Shown here: in pieces, positions 1 through 5,416 of the stretch
Position numbering within the stretch: the stretch's first letter is position 1
How the letters are laid out: each line of letters opens with the position of its first letter
Source: Bacillota bacterium
GTDB lineage: Bacteria; Bacillota_I; Bacilli_A; RFN20; CAG-826
Assembly (NCBI GenBank): GCA_023396795.1
Contig: JAEWUY010000073.1
Location: 1-6,747, forward strand
Direction of reading: 5' to 3'
Length of the DNA: 6,747 nt
Program-made: the position numbers and the translations under genes
Notes under the pieces: generated by a model
Database searches by the model: none
Seen by the model: only the letters and a program-made list of their open reading frames with translations
Told to the model about the DNA's origin: nothing

Positions 1-869
1 TGCCTCATAACTGTAACTTAGAAGACGTCGAACACATTAAAAAATTCGTTTCGATTCCTGTTGTAGCTGCCGGTAGAATGGAACCCGATGATGCCGCTAA
101 ATCAATAGCGGAAGGAAAACTAGATGGTATGGGTGTTGCCCGTCAGTTCTTAGCGGACGCCGAATGGGTTACCAAGTTGATGGAAGGTAAAGAAGATAAA
201 ATTAGACCTTGTATTACTTGCCATAATGGCTGCTTTAACATGGCGCATTATAACGGCGTTGCAAATGATCAGGATTTACATGACACAATTCATATGTCGC
301 GGTGTGCGATTAACGCCGAGACAATGCAATCAAATAAATACTTTATTAAGAAGGCCAAGAAAGCCAAGAATATTGCTATTATTGGTGGCGGAATTGGTGG
401 CATGGAAGCCGCTCGTGTCGCCCATCTAAGAGGACATAAAGTTACTATTTACGAAAAGAGCGATGTCTTAGGTGGCGTCTTTGTTTATGCTTCTAATCCT
501 TCGTTTAAGGATAAAGAAAAGGCATTAGTCCATTGGTATCAAAAAGAGATTAAAGACTTAGGCATCGAGGTTAAATACAACACTGAGGTCAAAGACTTAG
601 ATTCGATTAAGGCTGATGAATATGTTATTGCGACTGGCTCAAAGCCAAAACAAATCCCTGTTAAGGGTTTTGATAAGACAATCGAAGTCAAAGAATATTT
701 GACGGGCGAAAAGAAGGTCGGCGAGACTGTCATTGTTATTGGGGGCGGTCTTACAGGCTGTGAAGTCGCTTATGACTTACATCTTAAAGGCAAAAAGCCA
801 ATTATTGTCGAAATGAAAAATGACTTAATTGCCATTAAAGGCGTTTGCTTAGCAAATAGTTCTTTCTAA
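1..869 (+). CDS. 2-enoate reductase / NADH:flavin oxidoreductase (OYE family), 5' partial, ends at a premature stop
   Basis: The gene enters from the left edge: the frame is open from base 3, so the ATG at 78 is internal (the context IPVVAAGRMEPDDA is the end of the FMN-binding TIM barrel). Next comes a four-cysteine iron-sulfur site, CITCHNGC at about 210-233 with a further Cys near 303. Then follow a first dinucleotide-binding motif GGGIGGMEAA (about 384-413) and a second, VIVIGGGLTGCEVA (about 729-770). This domain order is that of 2-enoate reductase, 2,4-dienoyl-CoA reductase (FadH) and BaiCD-like enzymes. These pass electrons from NAD(P)H through FAD, 4Fe-4S and FMN to an enoate C=C bond in the cytoplasm. 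The substrate cannot be read from the sequence. The frame stops at TAA 867-869, inside the C-terminal domain just after CLANSSF, although family members continue by roughly 90 residues. The family call is strong; whether the shortened protein works is doubtful. Confidence 0.88.
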   Translation, partial: PHNCNLEDVEHIKKFVSIPVVAAGRMEPDDAAKSIAEGKLDGMGVARQFLADAEWVTKLMEGKEDKIRPCITCHNGCFNMAHYNGVANDQDLHDTIHMSRCAINAETMQSNKYFIKKAKKAKNIAIIGGGIGGMEAARVAHLRGHKVTIYEKSDVLGGVFVYASNPSFKDKEKALVHWYQKEIKDLGIEVKYNTEVKDLDSIKADEYVIATGSKPKQIPVKGFDKTIEVKEYLTGEKKVGETVIVIGGGLTGCEVAYDLHLKGKKPIIVEMKNDLIAIKGVCLANSSF

Positions 870-1130
870 AGAGAATATTTTGCTCTTCATAATGTTCCAG
901 TCTATTTAGAAACCAAGCTGGCCGAAGTCAAAGATGATGGTATCGTAGCCATCGATAAAGACGGTAAGTCCTTTGATATCAAAGCCGATAACGTAATTGT
1001 GTCGATTGGTTATAATCCTTCGCCGTTAGTGGCTAAAGGCAAAAACATCCATCTCGTTGGTGACTGCGTTAGTGTTGGAAATCTCCGCACGGTCATCTGG
1101 AGAGCGTGGGATGTAGGGATGAAATTATAG
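870..1130 (+). pseudogene. C-terminal remainder of the split 2-enoate reductase, in frame after the premature TAA
   Basis: Reading on in the same frame past the TAA at 867-869 gives 86 more codons, beginning REYFALHNVPVYLETKL and ending WRAWDVGMKL at TAG 1128-1130. This is normal family sequence. It includes the C-terminal FAD-contacting GDC motif (IHLVGDCVSVGN) and the IVSIGYNP strand before it. No frameshift is needed: one codon change, for example TTA (Leu) to TAA, explains the break. No start codon with a Shine-Dalgarno site is visible after the stop, so this piece is unlikely to be translated alone. Other genes here end at TAA, so a reassigned stop is not supported. The gene converges on the R-M operon with an 11-base gap. 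Confidence 0.8.
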
Positions 1131-1141
1131 TCGTTGAGCCG

Positions 1142-1909
1142 TTATTCTTTGTTAACGCCAATAGAGCGATACGCATTGAAAATCAAATCCTTAGCTATCA
1201 TTAGTCCTTCGCTGTTATCAAAATAGAAACGATAATTTAAAGACCACAAATAACTGTCTGGAACCTTTTCACCACATATCTCTAACGGACTCCCTGGGCT
1301 GGGTGCCTTAGTTAAGATTAGAATTGAACTCTTATACAGATGTACTTCACAAATATTGCGCCCTTTTTTATTTCGAAAAGCAATATAGTTTTTTGTAGCG
1401 ATAGCGGAAACGTCTGGAAATTGTTCTAAAACGCCTGTAAATAATCGATTGTACAAAACGATTAGATCTTTGCTTTTTCCATCTAAATAGGAATCGACCG
1501 TAATAGGAATGTTTTTAATTAAGTTCGCTTCTTCTTCGTCTTTAATGTTTTCTTCTGAAGGCTCAACCAGCACCAGGCGATCTTTTGAATTGCTTAGTTC
1601 AGCAATTGTTTCTAGTATTGAATAAGCTTGTTCTGCAGTCATTGCATAGAACTCTCTTCTACGAGTTTTGCCATGATAAATTTCAATGCTCCTCAAATTT
1701 GGATTAATCGAGTCGATCATGGTGTGAATTTTCATGTCTGTCAAACGCTGTTCGACTTTATAATAAGCATAAACTCTAAACGTAAAAGGAATGCATTCGC
1801 TTCTGTTTAATGCTTCGACCCGCTTTTTTAAATCGTTTGCATATCCAATTTTTATGTAATCAGGAAACGATGGGTTAATAAGTATATAAACTACACCTTT
1901 TTCTTCCAT
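1142..1909 (-). CDS. GIY-YIG (T5orf172-like) nuclease-domain protein with C-terminal DUF5655-like domain, fourth gene of a DpnII operon
   Basis: A 255-residue soluble protein with two parts. Residues 5-90 look like the T5orf172/MUG113 branch of GIY-YIG nucleases: GVVYILINPS at 5-14, YIKIGYANDLKKR at 18-30 (KIG replaces YIG, R30 is the expected catalytic arginine), the DMKIH segment at 58-62, and RREFYAMTAEQAY at 84-96. After a charged linker (about 112-145), residues 146-250 resemble DUF5655 (LYNRLFTGVL, then TKNYIAFRN, then ICEVHLYKSSILILTKAP). DUF5655 is often found at the end of DNA-modification-related nucleases; both domain assignments are from memory of the families. AAGGAG at 1916-1921 with a 6-base spacer supports the ATG at 1909. 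The start lies 17 bases after dpnB, so it is very probably cotranscribed with the R-M genes. A nuclease or DNA-binding accessory to restriction is the natural inference; the exact role is unknown. Confidence 0.78.
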   Translation of the reverse strand: MEEKGVVYILINPSFPDYIKIGYANDLKKRVEALNRSECIPFTFRVYAYYKVEQRLTDMKIHTMIDSINPNLRSIEIYHGKTRRREFYAMTAEQAYSILETIAELSNSKDRLVLVEPSEENIKDEEEANLIKNIPITVDSYLDGKSKDLIVLYNRLFTGVLEQFPDVSAIATKNYIAFRNKKGRNICEVHLYKSSILILTKAPSPGSPLEICGEKVPDSYLWSLNYRFYFDNSEGLMIAKDLIFNAYRSIGVNKE

Positions 1910-1926
1910 TTTCTTCTCCTTAATAA

Positions 1927-2811
1927 TTATTCAGAGTACTCTCTAATGAGTTTTATTAAATTATCGAATTCCAAATCTTGAATAGTTAACAAGTGATTTT
2001 GATGTTCATAAGATTCTTTTAGGTTGTTTTTGGCTGATCGCCATCCAACACCATCGGTAATCCAAATAAACTGGCATCCAGAAATCTTGTTAATTTGATC
2101 TGCTAATTCTTGATAACTCCTCGCGGTTTCGTTTAATTTGCTACCGCCAGAACCATAGAAATTAGTCTCAATCAAATAGATAACATCATCATATTGACAA
2201 GCAAAATCAAATCGTTTTTCAGCTTTCTTGGAATAACTTCCGTCGCTAAGTTTAATATTGTCGAGTCCATCAAAATGAAATTTTTCTTTTATTGTTTTTG
2301 TTGAAGCTTGACGGATTACTTCAAGATTTGGAATCGATCTTAGATATGATTCAACCAAAGTCTCCATGGCTGTGCCGGTTCTGTTCTTTCTAGCATTGCT
2401 ATCGAGCCCCACTTCAACTCCAGTAACATAATCAACTAGATTCTTTACTTTCCCTTTTGAGATTAATTCTTTGAGCCCGGTTTTATCCATAAAGCGCAGA
2501 TAGGATTTATCTTCATTAGATAGCTTGTCAAACCGATATTCTACGACATTTCCCTTTTCCAAAACTGGTAATTTGTTCTCTCTAACGGCCAAGAGAATTG
2601 GGATGGATTTAAGAACGTCTGGATACTTGTGAATCAAGGAAATAAACCTCTTGTCGAAATCATCGCCAGTATTCAGCAATGAGTTCATTAAGTTCAAAGA
2701 GATTGAAATCTCCTCAATATTTACAAAAACTTTATTGAAATCAGTATAAAAATCGAAACCAGCGATGGTTGTTTTCAAATTAGACATAATGTCTTCAAAA
2801 GAACGTTTCAA
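1927..2811 (-). CDS. dpnB: Type II restriction endonuclease, DpnII/MboI family (GATC)
   Basis: A 294-residue protein, close to the length of DpnII. It cuts unmethylated 5'-GATC in double-stranded DNA and is harmless to the host when the site is adenine-methylated. Family landmarks are clear: NLVDYVTGVEVGLD (124-137), RKNRTGTAMETLVESYL (141-157), KRFDF (199-203), YLIETNFYGSGGSKLNE (212-228) and FIWITDGVGW (248-257). RFDF plus IETN looks like the PD-(D/E)XK core with Asn in place of the usual Lys; the family also conserves the GGSKLNE Lys. The start is TTG at 2811, not ATG: it gives an N-terminus (KRSFEDIMSN) aligning in length with DpnII, and a weak AGGG at 2818-2821 lies 6 bases before it. 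The alternative ATG at 2787 has no better site. It begins 8 bases after dpnA ends. GATC specificity is inferred from the family. Confidence 0.93.
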   Translation of the reverse strand: MKRSFEDIMSNLKTTIAGFDFYTDFNKVFVNIEEISISLNLMNSLLNTGDDFDKRFISLIHKYPDVLKSIPILLAVRENKLPVLEKGNVVEYRFDKLSNEDKSYLRFMDKTGLKELISKGKVKNLVDYVTGVEVGLDSNARKNRTGTAMETLVESYLRSIPNLEVIRQASTKTIKEKFHFDGLDNIKLSDGSYSKKAEKRFDFACQYDDVIYLIETNFYGSGGSKLNETARSYQELADQINKISGCQFIWITDGVGWRSAKNNLKESYEHQNHLLTIQDLEFDNLIKLIREYSE

Positions 2812-2819
2812 ATTTAACC

Positions 2820-3638
2820 CTACTTGTTTTTCTTCAAAGACAGATATCTGTCCTTGCTTATCTTTAAATATTCTACAACATTTTCTATACCAATATAAGA
2901 GCGATTCAAAGAAGTAGCCGCTATTCCTGTTGAGCCACTACCGTTAAATGGGTCAAGAACTAAATCTCTCTCTTTTGTAGAACTCTCAATTAACCTTTTC
3001 ATAAGGACCAATGGTTTTTGGGTTGGGTGCTTTCCGTGTAACTTTTCTTTTTTAGGTGTAGTAGAGCTTTCAAAAATCTCTGGCTCTGCATCGTCAAAGG
3101 ACCATAAATCTTTCATTTGCTTCCCGCCGTTTTCGGCTTTCATTTCTTGATAGTTAAAGGTGTGTTTGCCTTTTTTCTTAGGTGTAAGTTGCTTTCGAGA
3201 CCATATTATTGTTTCGGTCGAGTGAGTGAAACATCTGCACCCAAGATTAGGAGACGGATTAGTTTTTCTCCATATTAAATTGTTAATAATTGAAAATCCC
3301 TCCATCTCAAGAGCGACTCCAATAGCGTAGACGCTATGTAGTGTTGACGAAATCATAATAGTGCCATTATCTTTTAGAACATTTTTGCATAGCCTAATCC
3401 ATGAGCGATGATATTCGAGACGGTCTTCTATCGCCTTTGATTTATCCCACTCGCCTTTATCTACTTTTACTTGCTTTCCATTTTGGCAAGTAACGCCGCC
3501 GCTTGATAAAAAATAAGGGGGATCTGCAAATATGAAATCAACTGATTTTGGTTCTAATTTCTTCAATATGCGAAAAGAATCTCCTTTAAGTAGAGTAAAA
3601 TCATTATCTTCAAAAAAGATATCTCTTTTCGTTAACAT
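2820..3638 (-). CDS. dpnA: Second DNA adenine methyltransferase of the DpnII system, beta class (DpnA-like)
   Basis: A 272-residue N6-adenine methyltransferase. Motif order marks the beta class: catalytic motif IV ADPPYFLSSGG at 38-48 comes first and the AdoMet-binding motif I LDPFNGSGSTG at 228-238 is near the C-terminus, preceded by GKHPTQKP (202-209). Other DpnA-like segments are VDKGEWDKS (59-67), IWRKTNPSPNLGCRCFTHST (122-141) and GGKQMKDLW (171-179). In Streptococcus pneumoniae, DpnA methylates GATC also in single-stranded DNA and protects incoming plasmid strands during transformation; that role here is inference. The ATG at 3638 follows the dpnM stop by one base. I see no Shine-Dalgarno site in the AT-rich end of dpnM before it, so translation probably depends on ribosomes finishing dpnM. 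Confidence 0.93.
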   Translation of the reverse strand: MLTKRDIFFEDNDFTLLKGDSFRILKKLEPKSVDFIFADPPYFLSSGGVTCQNGKQVKVDKGEWDKSKAIEDRLEYHRSWIRLCKNVLKDNGTIMISSTLHSVYAIGVALEMEGFSIINNLIWRKTNPSPNLGCRCFTHSTETIIWSRKQLTPKKKGKHTFNYQEMKAENGGKQMKDLWSFDDAEPEIFESSTTPKKEKLHGKHPTQKPLVLMKRLIESSTKERDLVLDPFNGSGSTGIAATSLNRSYIGIENVVEYLKISKDRYLSLKKNK

Positions 3639-3639
3639 G

Positions 3640-4473
3640 CTAATAATTTGTAATAATTACTTCTTCAACTTTGCCACGACCATCGCCTTTTGAGTTTATA
3701 TTTCTTCTAGCCTTGATGACATGAATATTAAATTCTTTATAAAGTTCGTTAATGAACTCTGTATTCGCATTACTGGCCATAACAAGAACGCCTCTATTGC
3801 TCAATTCTTTAAAGGTGTTTCTTAATCTTTCTTGTTCCTTCTTCCCAAAGCCACCGGCGGTATAAGAGGTGAACGATTGTCCGCCAACCACATCGTATGG
3901 CGGGTCAAAGTAGACAAAATCTCCTGCTTTTGCAGTTTTCACCGATTCAGCAAAGTCTTTGCATAAAATGACTGGTTTCCTTTTGTAAAAGTATTTATGC
4001 AACGCTCGGATGTTGGCTTCATCGAAACAATGGATTTTCTCTTTACCATTGAACGGAACATTGAATTGTCCTTTACCATTAACGCGGTATAAGCCGTTAA
4101 AACATGCTTTGTTTAAGTAAATGCATCGAGCAGCTTTAACATAAATAGGCAATTTTACATAAGCTGTTTTCTTTTTATCCATAGCACGAACTTGATAATA
4201 ATACTCTTTTGTATGATTGGCCTCGTGTTCTTTACAAGCGTTATAGAATTTGTTGAAGAGCTTCTTGTTTCTCAAACACTTATAAATATAAATAAGTTCT
4301 TTATTGGAATCATTAATTGTTGCATAGATTGGAGCAAGTTCTAAAAGAAGGGCGCCACCACCAACGAATGGTTCATAATAATGTCTAAACTTCTTAGGCT
4401 TAAACGCTAAGAGATGATTCATAATCTGACGTTTGCCACCCGCCCATTTAACAAAAGGTGATAAATTGCTCAT
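3640..4473 (-). CDS. dpnM: DNA adenine methyltransferase, Dam/DpnM family, alpha class (GATC)
   Basis: A 277-residue Dam-type methyltransferase that transfers a methyl group from AdoMet to N6 of adenine in GATC and so protects the chromosome from the partner endonuclease. Alpha-class order is visible: FVKWAGGKRQ (7-16, motif X), YYEPFVGGGALLLELAP (32-48, motif I), INDSNKEL (53-60), FNGLYRVNGKGQFNVPF (125-141, target recognition), FVYFDPPY (186-193, catalytic motif IV), FTSYTAGGF (201-209) and VMASNAN (231-237). Length and end (EEVIITNY) match DpnM. The start is ATG 4471-4473, with AAGGAG at 4479-4484 and a 5-base spacer, the strongest ribosome site of the three R-M core genes. As first gene of the operon it should be made before the endonuclease. 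Confidence 0.95.
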   Translation of the reverse strand: MSNLSPFVKWAGGKRQIMNHLLAFKPKKFRHYYEPFVGGGALLLELAPIYATINDSNKELIYIYKCLRNKKLFNKFYNACKEHEANHTKEYYYQVRAMDKKKTAYVKLPIYVKAARCIYLNKACFNGLYRVNGKGQFNVPFNGKEKIHCFDEANIRALHKYFYKRKPVILCKDFAESVKTAKAGDFVYFDPPYDVVGGQSFTSYTAGGFGKKEQERLRNTFKELSNRGVLVMASNANTEFINELYKEFNIHVIKARRNINSKGDGRGKVEEVIITNY

Positions 4474-4478
4474 AAATG

Positions 4479-4517
4479 CTCCTTTTTAAGAACTTTAGAT
4501 CTTAAAAAACTATAACA
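4479..4517 (-). promoter_or_regulatory. Promoter and ribosome site of the dpnM operon, with a GATC near the transcription start
   Basis: On the minus strand an extended -10, TGTTATAGT (4509-4517), lies upstream of dpnM. No good -35 hexamer is found 16-18 bases before it, as is common for extended -10 promoters. Transcription would start near 4502, giving a leader of about 30 bases that ends in AAGGAG (4479-4484). The leader begins with AGATCT (4497-4502), so one copy of the operon's own methylation target sits at about the start site. Confidence 0.6.
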
Positions 4518-4546
4518 CAAAATTGGTCGATTATCTATTGTTATTA

Positions 4547-4562
4547 AGTAAATCTATTTACT
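4547..4562. repeat. 16-bp perfect inverted repeat upstream of the dpnM promoter
   Basis: AGTAAAT, two bases, then ATTTACT: seven-base arms without mismatch. It lies about 45-60 bases upstream of the predicted dpnM transcription start and about 90 bases before the IS30 remnant on the other strand. It could be an operator for a dimeric regulator or part of a degraded insertion-sequence end. No regulator gene of the C-protein type is in the window. Confidence 0.4.
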
Positions 4563-4597
4563 GCGTTAAGTGACAATTTCACCACAACAGCAAGGTA

Positions 4598-4617
4598 TAT
4601 AATCACTCGAGTATAAT
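4598..4617 (+). promoter_or_regulatory. Possible -10 elements driving the IS30 remnant
   Basis: Two TATAAT hexamers lie 14 bases apart at 4598-4603 and 4612-4617, some 40-55 bases before the truncated transposase ATG. Neither has a clear TTGACA at 16-18 bases; GTGACA at 4570-4575 is too far (22 bases from the first). They probably represent the original transposase promoter region. Confidence 0.3.
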
Positions 4618-4654
4618 TAACTTGTCTTCTTTGTCTAAGAAAGGAGGCTCGTTG

Positions 4655-4771
4655 ATGACAAAGAAACATGTCTACAAAAGACTAACGATTGAGAATCGAA
4701 TGGATATTCAGGCCGCGATTCATGATGGTAAGACGATCTCGGAAATCTCTCATATGTTAGGCGTGAATTAA
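4655..4771 (+). pseudogene. Truncated N-terminus of an IS30-family transposase
   Basis: Thirty-eight codons from ATG 4655 to TAA 4769-4771, with a strong site AAGGAGG at 4641-4647. The peptide starts MTKKHVYKRLTIENRMDIQ and ends ISEISHMLGVN. This is the start of the IS30 HTH domain (pattern: L-T-x-E-x-R-x-x-I, then a basic residue, then EIA-x-x-LGV-S-x-x-T-I-x-REI). It breaks off exactly where the recognition helix should begin, and the catalytic DDE domain is absent from both strands nearby. It is therefore a remnant of an insertion sequence whose left end lies somewhere in 4560-4650. It is read away from dpnM, divergently. The family call rests on a short stretch. Confidence 0.65.
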
Positions 4772-4831
4772 CCGAATAAATATATTTGCGATGCACTTAG
4801 TTTGTCATCTAACAAATATTGAATAAAAACA

Positions 4832-4860
4832 TAAAAAAAACACAATATATTATATTGTGT
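4832..4860 (-). terminator. Rho-independent terminator after the tRNA pair
   Basis: The inverted repeat ACACAATATA / TATATTGTGT (4840-4849 and 4851-4860) is perfect. On the minus strand it is followed at once by a run of eight T (4832-4839 as A on the plus strand). It lies about ten bases after the CCA end of tRNA-Glu. The stem is AT-rich, so efficiency may be modest. Confidence 0.72.
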
Positions 4861-4870
4861 AATTCTTATA

Positions 4871-4947
4871 TGGTGACCCGTACGGGATTCGAACCCATGA
4901 ATGCATGCGTGAAAGGCATGTGAGTTAAGCCACTTCTCCAACGGGCC
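4871..4947 (-). tRNA. tRNA-Glu (UUC)
   Basis: The 77-base transcript includes an encoded CCA. Acceptor arms GGCCCGT and ACGGGTC pair (one G-U). The anticodon stem CATGC/GCATG encloses the loop CTTTCAC, giving anticodon UUC. The T arm carries GGTTCGAATCC. It follows tRNA-Asn by 7 bases in one transcription unit. Confidence 0.96.
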
Positions 4948-4954
4948 ACTTACG

Positions 4955-5030
4955 TGGCGCCTACCATAGGACTCGAACCTATGACCGATCGGTTAACAGC
5001 CGATTGCTCTACCGACTGAGCTAGGTAGGC
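4955..5030 (-). tRNA. tRNA-Asn (GUU)
   Basis: The 76-base gene includes an encoded CCA. Acceptor arms GCCTACC and GGTAGGC are perfectly paired. The anticodon stem ATCGG/CCGAT encloses the loop CTGTTAA, giving anticodon GUU. The D arm is AGCTCAGTCGGTAGAGC and the T arm has GGTTCGAGTCC. It is the first gene of the Asn-Glu pair. Confidence 0.97.
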
Positions 5031-5032
5031 GT

Positions 5033-5050
5033 GTTATTCAAAAGAATAAC
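5033..5050. repeat. Hairpin in the tRNA-Asn 5' leader
   Basis: GTTATTC, AAAA, GAATAAC on the plus strand: perfect seven-base arms with a four-base loop, two bases before the tRNA-Asn gene. No T run follows on either strand, so it is not a usual terminator. It may shape the precursor end for RNase P, or be chance. Confidence 0.4.
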
Positions 5051-5059
5051 GCAAAGAGT

Positions 5060-5088
5060 ATATTATCAAAACGATTGGCAATATGCAA
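5060..5088 (-). promoter_or_regulatory. Likely promoter of the tRNA-Asn/tRNA-Glu unit
   Basis: On the minus strand, TTGCAT (5083-5088), a 17-base spacer, then TAATAT (5060-5065). Transcription would start near 5053, about 23 bases before tRNA-Asn. It sits just past the acpP stop codon, where a new start is expected. Confidence 0.5.
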
Positions 5089-5095
5089 TGAGGAA

Positions 5096-5326
5096 TTACT
5101 CTGTTCCACACTTCTTATGAATTGCCGCTACTAGTTGTCCGATCGTTTGAATTGATGTCATTTCTTCGTCGCTAAATTTGATTTTGTATTCATCTTCTAA
5201 CTCGAGAATCAATTCGACCATATCCAAAGAGTCTAAACCATAATCTTTAAGGGTTTTCGATTCATCCACTTGTTCGATGTTTAAGCGCTTTTTAAAGTTT
5301 TCAAGAACGTTATTTGTTTTAGCCAT
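5096..5326 (-). CDS. acpP: Acyl carrier protein
   Basis: A 76-residue acidic protein of the standard ACP size. The sequence DYGLDSLDMVELILELEDEY (28-47) contains the DSL motif; Ser33 takes the 4'-phosphopantetheine arm that carries growing acyl chains in type II fatty acid synthesis and acyl donors for phospholipid synthesis in the cytoplasm. A helix with FSDEEM (51-56) follows, as in the family. I place the start at ATG 5324-5326 (MAKTNN) because GAGG at 5336-5339 sits 9 bases before it; a frame-open GTG at 5341 would overlap that site. The gene stands alone between the pilus-operon terminator and the tRNA genes, with no fab genes beside it, and has its own promoter. The C-terminal KKCGTE holds a Cys, which is unusual for an ACP but not disabling. 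Confidence 0.93.
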   Translation of the reverse strand: MAKTNNVLENFKKRLNIEQVDESKTLKDYGLDSLDMVELILELEDEYKIKFSDEEMTSIQTIGQLVAAIHKKCGTE

Positions 5327-5335
5327 GATGTTTAT

Positions 5336-5358
5336 CCTCACTTCGTAGTATTATAGCA
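5336..5358 (-). promoter_or_regulatory. acpP promoter (extended -10) and start-deciding Shine-Dalgarno site
   Basis: TGCTATAAT at 5350-5358 on the minus strand is a consensus extended -10. The -35 region is poor (CTTTC-rich). GAGG at 5336-5339 is the ribosome site that points to the ATG at 5326. If transcription starts about 7 bases after the -10, the leader is under 20 bases. Confidence 0.65.
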
Positions 5359-5390
5359 AAAAAACTTGTTTTGAAAGAAGCAAATTACAC

Positions 5391-5416
5391 ATAAAGAAAA
5401 AGGGCTTATAGCCCTT
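5391..5416 (-). terminator. Rho-independent terminator of the pilus-like operon
   Basis: On the minus strand AAGGGCT, loop ATA, AGCCCTT forms a perfect seven-pair GC-centred hairpin followed by T-rich DNA (stem TT running into TTT, then CTTT). The 5' arm overlaps the last codons and stop of the pilin-like gene (stop at 5406-5408). This separates that operon from acpP. Confidence 0.88.

Noticed and set aside
226..429. 67-codon open frame on the plus strand
   Set aside because: It lies inside the reductase in another frame, with no family resemblance; a shadow of the real gene.
539..733. 64-codon open frame on the minus strand
   Set aside because: Antisense to the reductase FAD/NAD domain, without ribosome site or motif.
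867..869. TAA read as an amino acid (recoding)
   Set aside because: TAA ends other genes here (1142-1144, 1927-1929, 5096-5098), selenocysteine uses TGA and pyrrolysine TAG, and no recoding structure is apparent.
1125..1160. Possible terminator between the convergent reductase and GIY-YIG genes
   Set aside because: Only a 5-base arm pair (CGTTA/TAACG) with an 8-base loop and no T run on either strand.
1628..1810. 60-codon open frame on the plus strand
   Set aside because: Antisense to the GIY-YIG domain coding region; no independent evidence.
2158..2180. Broken active site of the DpnB endonuclease because IETN lacks the usual Lys
   Set aside because: The related DpnII sequence, as I recall it, also reads IEVN here, so the Asn is a family trait rather than damage.
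4772..4831. Continuation of the IS30 transposase after the stop
   Set aside because: Translation past the TAA (PNKYICDALS and on) does not resemble the recognition helix or catalytic domain, so the element is truncated and not simply interrupted.
4474..5095. CRISPR array or attachment-site duplication near the tRNA genes
   Set aside because: No spaced direct repeats, and no second copy of a tRNA 3' end was found in the window.
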